Below are positions 6,667-12,367 of a stretch of DNA of 12,367 bases, piece after piece. A program made the translations under genes and the position numbers. Location of the stretch: assembly GCA_012032575.1 (NCBI GenBank), contig JAAUSP010000189.1, positions 1 to 12,367 of the forward strand, read 5' to 3'. Positions within the stretch are counted from its first letter, which is position 1. Each line of letters begins with the position of its first letter. This DNA comes from Anaerolineales bacterium. Lineage in GTDB: Bacteria; Chloroflexota; Anaerolineae; 4572-78; J111. Under the pieces are notes generated by a model, which was not told where the DNA came from, did no database searches, and worked only from the letters and a program-made list of their open reading frames with translations.

Positions 6667-8289
6667 ATGTATGACTTATTAATCACCGGCGCTCGCCTCA
6701 TTGACGGCACAGGCACACCCTGGTACTGGGCCGATGTCGCCGTGCAGGGCGACCGAATTGTGGCCGTGGGCGCGTTGAGCGGCACGGCGGCGCAGCGGGT
6801 TATCAACGCCGGGGGACGGATTGTCTGCCCCGGCTTTATTGACATGCACACCCATTCCGATTTGTATCCGCTGTACAATCCGCTGATGGAGTGCAAAATT
6901 CGCCAGGGCGTCACCACCGAGGTGGTCGGCCACGATGGGCTGGGACTGTCCCCGGTCACCCCAAAAACGGCGGCGATGCTGCGCGAACAACTGGCCGGCT
7001 GGAATGGTCGGCCCGACCTGGAGTGGGATTGGAGCACCATCACCACCTACCTGGATCGTTTTGAGCATAAAGTGGCGCTCAACGTCGCTACCCATGTGTC
7101 GCACGGTACGATGCGTATGGCCGTGATGGGCATGGAAAATCGGCCTCCCACCGCCGACGAGATGCGCCGGATGCAGGCATTAATTGACCAGTCCATGCGC
7201 GAGGGCGCGATTGGCCTATCCACCGGACTGACCTACGCACCTTGCATGTTTGCCAGCGATGAGGAGATGGTCGAGTTGTGCAAAGCCATGCGGCCTTACA
7301 ACGGCTTTTACTGCCCGCACCATCGCAATTACGGCATGACTGCTCTGCAAGCCTATTATGATTCGATTGAGATTGGTCGTAAGGCCGGCGTGCCGGTCCA
7401 CCTGACCCACTGCCACCTGGGCTACACCGTCAACAAAGGCCGCGCCCCCGAACTGCTGGCCGCCATTGACCAGGCCCGCGCCGAGGGGGTCGAGGTGACA
7501 ATGGACACCTATCCCTACCTGGCCGGCAACACCTATCTGCACGCTTTTTTGCCCACCTGGATGCACGAAGGCGGCACCGAAGCGACCCTGGCCCGGCTGA
7601 AAACGCCGGACCTGCAGGAGCGGCTGCGCCACGAAATGGAAGTGACCGGCTCCGACGGCTTCAGCGATGTGCCGATGGGCTGGGAGATGCTGCAAATCGG
7701 CGGGATTATGGGCGAGCACGACCCGGCGCTGGTGGGCATGTTTTTGCCCGACGCAGCGACTCGTGCCGGGCAGACGCCTTACGAATTTTTTGTGGACCTG
7801 CTCATTCAGACTCGCCTGGGCGTTTCCTGCCTGGCTCACATCGGCAACGAGGAAAATGTGCAGACTATTTTGCAGCATCCGGCCCACGTGGTCGGCAGCG
7901 ATGGAATTCTGGTCGGCGGGCGGCCGCATCCGCGTGGCTGGGGGACTCACGTGAGATTTTTAGCCCATTACGTGCGCGATATGGGCCTGCTGACCTGGGA
8001 AGAGGGCATCCGCAAGATGACCTCGGCCACCGCGCGGCGCATCGGCTGTATGGATCGCGGTCTCATCCGGCCCGGCTTCATGGCCGATCTGGTCGTCTTC
8101 GACCCCGACACCCTGCGCGACACCGCCACCTACGAAAATCCGATCAGCTATCCCGAAGGCGTCCATTTTGTCGCCGTCAACGGGATTTTGGTGGTGGAGA
8201 ACAGCCAGACCACCGGGGCCACCCCTGGCCGCGCCTTCCGCGAGCCGTATGGCCGCAAGCCGGAGCGGGTGATTGAACTTATCTTATAG
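6667..8289 (+). CDS. N-acyl-D-amino-acid deacylase-like amidohydrolase
   Basis: 540-residue amidohydrolase-superfamily enzyme, close to the usual 480-540 for the D-aminoacylase group, which hydrolyses N-acyl-D-amino acids to a carboxylic acid and a D-amino acid. It has the N-terminal beta domain (LITGARLIDGTG), PGFIDMHTHSD with metal-type His61 and His63, His218-His219 (PHHRN), His245, His248 and His250 (HLTHCH), the catalytic-type Asp412 in VGSDG, and the C-terminal GFMADLVVFDPDT. One key position differs: by spacing, the zinc-binding Cys of Alcaligenes D-aminoacylase (NCG, Cys96) is Asp90 here (HDG), so the metal site or substrate may differ. ATG 6667 has GAGAGG at 6653-6658. Cytoplasmic. 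RidA lies downstream. Confidence 0.85.
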   Translation: MYDLLITGARLIDGTGTPWYWADVAVQGDRIVAVGALSGTAAQRVINAGGRIVCPGFIDMHTHSDLYPLYNPLMECKIRQGVTTEVVGHDGLGLSPVTPKTAAMLREQLAGWNGRPDLEWDWSTITTYLDRFEHKVALNVATHVSHGTMRMAVMGMENRPPTADEMRRMQALIDQSMREGAIGLSTGLTYAPCMFASDEEMVELCKAMRPYNGFYCPHHRNYGMTALQAYYDSIEIGRKAGVPVHLTHCHLGYTVNKGRAPELLAAIDQARAEGVEVTMDTYPYLAGNTYLHAFLPTWMHEGGTEATLARLKTPDLQERLRHEMEVTGSDGFSDVPMGWEMLQIGGIMGEHDPALVGMFLPDAATRAGQTPYEFFVDLLIQTRLGVSCLAHIGNEENVQTILQHPAHVVGSDGILVGGRPHPRGWGTHVRFLAHYVRDMGLLTWEEGIRKMTSATARRIGCMDRGLIRPGFMADLVVFDPDTLRDTATYENPISYPEGVHFVAVNGILVVENSQTTGATPGRAFREPYGRKPERVIELIL

Positions 8290-8294
8290 ACATA

Positions 8295-8418
8295 ATCGCA
8301 TCCTTCGATACACCCTTCGCTTTGCCCTTCGACAAGCTCAGCACGAACTTAGGGTTACTCAGGATGCGATGTTAAGTCAAAATCATCCTGAGTAGGCCGA
8401 AGGCCGTATCGAAGGGTG
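8295..8418. repeat. Palindromic repeat element (CCTTCGACAAGCTCA type)
   Basis: ATCGCATCCT (8295-8304) pairs exactly with AGGATGCGAT (8361-8370), and CCTTCGATAC (8302-8311) pairs exactly with GTATCGAAGG (8406-8415). These pairings overlap, so two folds compete. GGCC-GAA-GGCC (8395-8405) makes a further small hairpin. The wording CCCTTCGACAAGCTCA is of a dispersed bacterial repeat type. It begins right after the deacylase stop and could end or protect that transcript. Confidence 0.65.
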
Positions 8419-8454
8419 ATTTTCGACACTAAATTCAAACTGGATGATCTAAAA

Positions 8455-8458
8455 AGGA
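8455..8458 (+). promoter_or_regulatory. Ribosome binding site weighing on the RidA start
   Basis: The AGGA of AAAAAGGA lies nine bases before the ATG at 8468 and only three before the ATG at 8462. The later start is favoured, adding no conserved residues either way. Confidence 0.45.
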
Positions 8459-8467
8459 TTGATGCAA

Positions 8468-8920
8468 ATGTCATTTGAAGCAAAACTCCAAGAAATGGGC
8501 TACACCCTTGACCCCATCGAATTGAACGCCGGGCGCTTGATGCACGCCAGGCGGACGGGCAATCTCATCTATACCTCCGGCCAGGTGTCGAACTGGGGCG
8601 GCAAGGCCATCAAAGGTAAAGTGGGCCGGGACGTGTCGGTGGAAGAAGGGTACGAAGCGGCCCGTTTCTCCACCCTGAACGCGCTGGCAGCCATCAAAAC
8701 CGTGGCCGGCAGCCTGGACAACGTGGTGCAGGTGGTCAAAGTGTTGGGTATGGTCAATGTGGCTCCTGATTTTGACGACACCCCGGCGGTCATCCACGGC
8801 TGCAGCGATTTCCTGATCCAATTGTTTGGCGAGGCCGGCCGCCACGCCCGCAGCGCGGTCGGTATGACCATTCCGCACAACTGGGCGGTCGAAATTGAAA
8901 TTATTGTCGAGGTCAAATGA
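8468..8920 (+). CDS. RidA (YjgF/YER057c/UK114) family protein
   Basis: 150 residues, the longer RidA-like subtype. Members form trimers; true RidA hydrolyses reactive enamines and imines made by PLP enzymes or amine oxidation. Visible marks are NLIYTSGQVSNWGGKAIKGKVG near the N-terminus, and HARSAVGMTIPHNWAVEIEIIVEV at the C-terminus. The Arg of HARSAV lines up with the substrate carboxylate-binding Arg105 of E. coli RidA. The stop overlaps the ATG of the CutC-family gene by four bases (ATGA, 8917-8920), implying translational coupling. Being just after a D-aminoacylase-like gene, it may handle imines from the released amine; this is inference. Confidence 0.9.
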   Translation: MSFEAKLQEMGYTLDPIELNAGRLMHARRTGNLIYTSGQVSNWGGKAIKGKVGRDVSVEEGYEAARFSTLNALAAIKTVAGSLDNVVQVVKVLGMVNVAPDFDDTPAVIHGCSDFLIQLFGEAGRHARSAVGMTIPHNWAVEIEIIVEVK

Positions 8921-9666
8921 GCATTGTCCTTGAAATCTGCATTGACTCGGTTGAGTCGGCCATCGCCGCGCAGGAGGGTGGGGCTAATCGGGTGGAGTTG
9001 TGTGACAATCTGCTGGAAGGCGGCACGACGCCCAGCGCCGGCACGATTGCCCTGGCCCGCAAACATATCGGGATTGATTTGAATGTGATAATCCGCCCGC
9101 GCGGCGGCGACTTTTTTTACTCGGATATCGAGTTCGAGGTGATGAAATACGACATCGAGCAGGCCAAGGCGTTGGGGGCCAACGGGGTGGTGATCGGCCT
9201 GCTCAACCGGGATGGGACGGTGGATGTGGAACGCACGGCGGCTTTGGTCAAGCTGGCTCGCCCGTTGAGCGTCACCTTTCACCGGGCCTTCGATATGTCC
9301 CGCGACCCGCGCGAAGCCCTGGAAACATTGATCTCGCTGGGCCTCGACCGGGTATTGACCACCGGCCAGGAAAGTTCGGCTCTGGAGGGGTTGGACTTGA
9401 TTACCGAATTAGTGCAGCAGGCGGCAGATAGGATTATAATAATGCCGGGCCTGTCGAGTGGGGTGTCCGAACGGACGGTCAGGAAAATTGTCGGCCAGAG
9501 CGGGGTTAAAGAGGTGCATACCGGGGCCGGCGTCGTCGTGGAAAGCCAGATGACCTATCGCAACCCGCGCTCCTTCATGGGCGGCGAACTTCGCCCACCG
9601 GAATTTGCCCTGACAAGCACCTCGGCCCGGCGGGTCAGCGAGTTTGTCAAAGCAGTCCGATCTTGA
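8917..9666 (+). CDS. cutC: CutC-family TIM-barrel protein
   Basis: 249 residues, usual family length. Typical motifs in order are EGGANRVELCDNLLEGGTTPS (residues 20-40), VIIRPRGGDFFYS, VTFHRAFDM, RVLTTGQ, IMPGLSSGV and VHTGAG. CutC was named for copper tolerance in E. coli, but that phenotype was later traced to the small RNA MicL encoded at the 3' end of cutC, so a copper role for the protein is doubtful and the real reaction is open. The start overlaps the RidA stop (ATGA), with GAGG at 8909-8912. The pairing with RidA, and not with metal transport genes, argues for a metabolic job here. Confidence 0.9.
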   Translation: MSIVLEICIDSVESAIAAQEGGANRVELCDNLLEGGTTPSAGTIALARKHIGIDLNVIIRPRGGDFFYSDIEFEVMKYDIEQAKALGANGVVIGLLNRDGTVDVERTAALVKLARPLSVTFHRAFDMSRDPREALETLISLGLDRVLTTGQESSALEGLDLITELVQQAADRIIIMPGLSSGVSERTVRKIVGQSGVKEVHTGAGVVVESQMTYRNPRSFMGGELRPPEFALTSTSARRVSEFVKAVRS

Positions 9667-9675
9667 TGTTTATGT

Positions 9676-9783
9676 GAATTATGGTATCTTCTCAATAATT
9701 CGGGGTAGGGGCACGGCCTCGCGCCTGCCCCAGGAGGCGACCGCAAGGGTTCGCCCCTACTTATTGAGAAGATACGAATTATG
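9676..9783. mobile_element. MITE-like element with 15-base TIRs and 8-base target duplication
   Basis: The element body is 9684-9775 (92 bases). The ends are GTATCTTCTCAATAA (9684-9698) and its exact reverse complement (9761-9775). A second arm pair, GTAGGGGC (9705-9712) and GCCCCTAC (9753-9760), extends the stem after a six-base interruption on the left. Immediately outside both ends is the same 8-base word GAATTATG (9676-9683 and 9776-9783), as expected for a target-site duplication. It has no room for a transposase, so it is non-autonomous. The 8-base duplication suits several IS families; I cannot name the parent. Confidence 0.75.
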
Positions 9784-9798
9784 TAGTTTAAATATTTT

Positions 9799-9867
9799 TA
9801 ACCATAGATTGCACAGATTTTGCAAAAAATTTGTTGAAATCCGTGTAATTTGTGAAATCTGTGGTTA
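9799..9867. repeat. Inverted repeat of the AATCTGTGGTTA type
   Basis: TAACCATAGATT (9799-9810) pairs with AATCTGTGGTTA (9856-9867), 11 of 12. Inside it CACAGATTT (9812-9820) pairs with AAATCCGTG (9837-9845), 8 of 9. The inner bases share words such as AATTTGTG with the repeat at 540-599, which may be a relative. Confidence 0.7.
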
Positions 9868-10000
9868 GTTTTTACGCATCACGCATCACGGCCAGGGCCA
9901 CAACAAAATCATTGCCGATTCACTACCTATGGGGGTGCATACCAGAAAAATCTGGTAGAAAATATAAATCACCGAGTGTACGAAACAAGGAGGTTGAGTT

Positions 10001-10432
10001 ATGAAAACGGTGAAGCAACTTTTACAAACGAAGGGGGCGGCTGTCTGGTCTATTGGGCCGGAGGCGTGGGTGATTGATGCCTTAAAGCTGCTGGCCGAAA
10101 AAGAAATCGGGGCGCTGGTGGTGGTCGAGGCCGGCCAGGTGGTTGGCATTCTCTCGGAGCGGGATTATGCCCGCAAGGTCAGCCTGCAAGGGAAGTCATC
10201 CAAAACCACCCGTGTGGGCGAAATTATGACCGAAAAAGTGGTTTTTGTTCGCCCCGATCAAACGGTTGAGGATTGTATGGCGCTGATGACCAGCAAACGC
10301 ATCCGCCACCTGCCGGTGATGGATGGCGATAAACTAATGGGCGTCATCTCCATCGGCGATGTGGTCAAAGAGGTTATCGCCCACCAGGAATTTCTGATCG
10401 GACAGTTGGAGAATTACATTACCGGCCAATGA
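10001..10432 (+). CDS. Two-CBS-domain protein
   Basis: 143 residues made only of two CBS repeats: the first around residues 10-62 (AWVIDALKLLAEKEIGALVVVEAGQVVGILSERDYA in part), the second around 75-130 (IMTEKVVFVRPDQTVEDCMALM, then RHLPVMDGDKLMGVISIGDVV). CBS pairs bind adenosine nucleotides such as AMP, ATP or NAD, and act as energy-status sensors. No effector domain is fused, so it must act on a partner or alone. It has the best ribosome site in the window, AAGGAGG at 9987-9993, seven bases before the ATG. It looks like a single-gene unit, isolated by repeats upstream and a candidate promoter downstream. Confidence 0.92.
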   Translation: MKTVKQLLQTKGAAVWSIGPEAWVIDALKLLAEKEIGALVVVEAGQVVGILSERDYARKVSLQGKSSKTTRVGEIMTEKVVFVRPDQTVEDCMALMTSKRIRHLPVMDGDKLMGVISIGDVVKEVIAHQEFLIGQLENYITGQ

Positions 10433-10438
10433 ACCTTA

Positions 10439-10468
10439 TTGATAACCCTTTGGGAAAAATGATTTAAT
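10439..10468 (+). promoter_or_regulatory. Candidate promoter for the CBM9-like/lactonase pair
   Basis: TTGATA (10439-10444) and TTTAAT (10463-10468) are each 5/6 matches to consensus with an 18-base spacer. A start near 10475 would leave only a few bases before the ATG at 10481, which has no Shine-Dalgarno sequence, so the mRNA could be nearly leaderless. Confidence 0.4.
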
Positions 10469-10480
10469 CTTGGTACAACT

Positions 10481-11136
10481 ATGACTCATACGGTCCCTCG
10501 TTGGTCTGTCCCGCGTGTACCTTCAAACTGGGTAATCCAGGCCGACCCGACTGCCTGGGATTGGGCCGGCTCCCGGCCTTGCCGCCGTTCATCCTGGCCG
10601 ACGGCAGCGGCCCGGCTGCCCAGCAGACCACGGCCCGCGTCTGTTACGACGCGCAAGCACTTTATGTCCGCTACGACTGCGACGACTACGATATTTGGGG
10701 TACGTACACCCAGCGCGATGAGGCTATTTACGACGAAGAAGTGGTCGAAATTTTCTTTGGCCCCGGCGAGGCCGACCAGATTCACTATTTTGAGTTTCAG
10801 GTCAGCCCCAATGAAGTCCTGCTTGACGCCCGTGTTTACAATCCCACCTCGCAGCGGCCTGAACTGCAAGTGGATATTCCCTGGAAATGTCCGGGGATCC
10901 GCTGGCGGGCCGGTCGAGACGACGCGGCGCAGCACTGGTGGGCGGTGCTGGTCATTCCCTGGGCGGCGGTGGCTCCAGCGGGCGATTTGCCCCCGGTGTG
11001 GCGGGCCAATTTTTATCGCATCGAGCGGCCCCACGATGCCCCGCCCGAATTTAGCTGTTGGTCCCCGACCATGACCGACCCGGCTGATTTTCACAAGCCG
11101 GCCTATTTTGGAATTTTAGAATTGGAGGTAGTATGA
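10481..11136 (+). CDS. CBM9-like carbohydrate-binding family protein with apparent frameshift
   Basis: Two frames share one gene. From ATG 10481 the N-terminus reads MTHTVPRWSVPRVPSNWVI to about DPTAWDWAG (10567). From about 10579 the coherent frame is one base back: LPPFILADGSGPAAQQTTARVCYD, ALYVRYDCDD, EEVVEIFFGPGE, YFEFQVSPN, ARVYNPTS, WWAVLVIPWAAV and WRANFYRIE, typical of CBM9-like domains in bacterial cytoplasmic or surface proteins. Joined, the product would be about 218 residues. Unjoined, the ATG frame runs nonsensically to 11074, and the second frame alone could start only at a TTG (10501) without a ribosome site. I see no slippery heptamer, so a sequencing error or real mutation is likelier than programmed shifting. 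No signal peptide. The stop overlaps the lactonase start (ATGA). Confidence 0.7.
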
Positions 11137-12029
11137 CTCAACTCAGTGACATCATCCCCGCCGATGCCAAACTGGAAAAAGTATCCGAAGGCTGCGCCTT
11201 TTCCGAAGGGCCTGCCGCCGATGCCGAGGGCAATGTCTATTTCTCGGACTGCCCCAACAATCGGATCATGGTTTACCGGCCTGCCACCGGCCAAACGGAG
11301 GTCTGGCAGGAACCAAGCCTGCGAGCCAACGGCATGAACTTCGATGCCCAGGGCCGGCTGGTGGTCTGCTGCGATGGCAAGGATGGCGGGGCGCGGGCCG
11401 TGCGTCGCTACGAATCGGATGGAACCATCACCACCCTGGCCTCGCATTACAACGGCAAAAAGCTCAACGCGCCCAACGATTTGTGCTTTGATCGGGAGGG
11501 ACGTATCTACTTCACCGACCCGCGCTACGGCTATCGCAACGATCTGGAGCAGGACTGCATGGCCGTCTACCGTATCGAACTGGATGGCTCGCTCACCCGC
11601 GTGATTGACGATATGCAGTTTCCCAACGGCATCCTCATCACCCCCGATAACCGCACCCTCTATCTGGTGGACCACAACCCGGACCCCGGCGGGGCGCGTT
11701 TTCTGGTGGCTTATGATCTGGCTGAAGATGGGACGTGGCAGCGGCGTGGCGTCTTGTACGACCACGGTGAGGATTATGGCGGTGACGGTATGGTGCTGGA
11801 CATCGAAGGGAACATTTACTTGACCGCCGGCGAAAACGAAAAGGCCGGGATTTATATCTTCTCCGCGGCGGGCGAGTTCCTGGGCACTATTCCCCTGCCG
11901 GAGATACCCGGCAACTGCACCTTTGGCGGGCCGGATTTGCGGACCCTGTACATCGCTGCCTCTTCGTCCTTGTATCGCATCAATCTGGCTATTCCGGGAC
12001 AACTGGCTTATCCACCTTTGCCCGGTTAA
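11133..12029 (+). CDS. SMP-30/gluconolactonase/LRE-family lactonase
   Basis: 298 residues, a six-bladed beta-propeller of the gluconolactonase/regucalcin family, which opens sugar lactones using one divalent metal. By comparison with human SMP30 (Glu18, Asn154, Asp204, and Asn103 at the substrate), the residues here are Glu25 (SEGP), Asn165 (FPNGI), Asp218 (GGDGMVLD) and Asn115 (NAPND); all are present, so activity is likely. Repeated blade motifs such as GNVYFSD, GRIYFTDP and GNIYLTAG are visible. No signal peptide, so cytoplasmic. ATG 11133 overlaps the preceding stop by four bases, with GGAGG at 11124-11128. It would follow a sugar dehydrogenase, and the Gfo/Idh-type enzyme at 5400 is a possible partner. 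Confidence 0.93.
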   Translation: MTQLSDIIPADAKLEKVSEGCAFSEGPAADAEGNVYFSDCPNNRIMVYRPATGQTEVWQEPSLRANGMNFDAQGRLVVCCDGKDGGARAVRRYESDGTITTLASHYNGKKLNAPNDLCFDREGRIYFTDPRYGYRNDLEQDCMAVYRIELDGSLTRVIDDMQFPNGILITPDNRTLYLVDHNPDPGGARFLVAYDLAEDGTWQRRGVLYDHGEDYGGDGMVLDIEGNIYLTAGENEKAGIYIFSAAGEFLGTIPLPEIPGNCTFGGPDLRTLYIAASSSLYRINLAIPGQLAYPPLPG

Positions 12030-12085
12030 CCGGAAGCCCCTGGCCTTGTTGCTAACATACATCTTTACTTATCCGGGAGGTTGCT

Positions 12086-12367
12086 ATGTCGGTGGCGTAT
12101 AAAAAAATTCTGGTCCCTCTGGACGGCTCGACTCTGGCCGCCCAGGCTTTACCACACGCCCTGGCCCTGGTTGAACTGCATCAGGCCGAAATAATACTCT
12201 TTCGGGTTGTCCACGAAACCCACTTTGTGGAAGAGTTTGTGACTGAGGGCAAGCTGCAAGTAGACCAGCGCCAGGAACGGGCGATTAATGAGGCCACCGC
12301 TGCCCTGACCGAATTGGCGGATGACTTGAAACTGCGCCAGTTCAAGGTGACGCCGGTGGTCGAGGTA
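12086..12367 (+). CDS. Universal stress protein (UspA family), N-terminal part
   Basis: First 94 codons of a gene cut by the window end. It begins MSVAYKKILVPLDGSTLAAQALPHALALVELH, the typical Usp first strand, Asp-Gly-Ser turn and first helix, then AEIILFRVVHE. The ATP-binding G-x2-G-x9-G(S/T) motif would lie beyond the window, so nucleotide binding cannot be judged. ATG 12086 has GGGAGG at 12075-12080, five bases away. Together with the CBS protein at 10001 it hints at energy or stress sensing, but it may simply be the first gene of the next unit. Confidence 0.88.
   Translation, partial: MSVAYKKILVPLDGSTLAAQALPHALALVELHQAEIILFRVVHETHFVEEFVTEGKLQVDQRQERAINEATAALTELADDLKLRQFKVTPVVEV

Larger units (their letters stand above)
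9667..10000. other. 334-base intergenic region with two repeats and a leader hairpin
   Basis: Non-coding. It contains the MITE-like element with its duplications (9676-9783), a second inverted repeat (9799-9867), a short direct repeat (ACGCATC, twice at 9883-9896) and a perfect 7-base hairpin TACCAGA-AAAA-TCTGGTA (9940-9957) ahead of the CBS gene. The hairpin may be an operator or leader stem. I found no good promoter pair. Confidence 0.6.

Noticed and set aside
7216..7950. 244-codon minus-strand frame opposite the deacylase (and a similar one at 5673-6407 opposite the oxidoreductase)
   Set aside because: Antisense shadows; no ribosome site and His/Gln/Arg-rich composition typical of such shadows.
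9644..9868. 74-codon plus-strand frame across the MITE-like element
   Set aside because: It overlaps the CutC gene end and is made of repeat sequence; no supported start.
10501..11136. TTG-initiated 211-residue version of the CBM9-like protein
   Set aside because: No ribosome site, and its first 26 residues lack the family look, while the ATG frame from 10481 supplies a more plausible N-terminus. I prefer one frameshifted gene.
11103..12062. 319-codon minus-strand open frame opposite the lactonase
   Set aside because: Fully antisense to a clear SMP-30 gene. It arises from GC-rich codons on the other strand and resembles no family.

Overview
The window reads like a chromosomal piece of an Anaerolineae-type member of the Chloroflexota, probably a metagenome assembly. 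The clues are indirect: a twin-arginine lipoprotein with an Ala/Pro/Glu linker after the lipobox, a sugar-type ABC importer without its own ATPase, good Shine-Dalgarno sequences, and intergenic repeats of the GTCATTTCGA, GTCATTCTGA and CCTTCGACAAGCTCA kinds that I associate with that phylum. The phylum call is an inference. All recognisable genes lie on the + strand.

Layout. Bases 1-502 hold the 3' end of a low-complexity surface-type protein (Pro/Thr linker, then Asp/Asn/Ser/Gly tail), with reading-frame breaks, one at a run of nine C. Bases 503-1098 are non-coding and carry two consensus-like promoters. Then comes a family 1 ABC importer: Tat lipoprotein binding protein (1099-2574), permease 1 (2686-3630) and permease 2 (3783-4682). 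It is followed by a small VOC protein (4844-5191), a Gfo/Idh/MocA oxidoreductase (5400-6395), an N-acyl-D-amino-acid deacylase-like amidohydrolase (6667-8289), and a RidA-family protein (8468-8920) overlapping a CutC-family protein (8917-9666). After a repeat-filled gap come a two-CBS-domain protein (10001-10432), a CBM9-like protein with an apparent frameshift (10481-11136) overlapping an SMP-30/gluconolactonase (11133-12029), and the first 94 codons of a universal stress protein (12086 to the window end).

How it may work. The importer, oxidoreductase, deacylase, RidA protein and lactonase look like an uptake-and-catabolism set for a small organic compound: a sugar or sugar acid, or an N-acylated amino compound. 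The deacylase would release an amine or D-amino acid and RidA would hydrolyse reactive imines made further along. The substrate cannot be read from the sequence.

The most unusual feature is between the genes. Every gap over about 100 bases between 2575 and 10000 holds a different inverted repeat. Several have arms built of 6- or 8-base tandem units. One (9684-9775) has 15-base terminal inverted repeats and an exact 8-base flanking duplication, the signature of a small transposed element. Another (6401-6639) is a nested double element.
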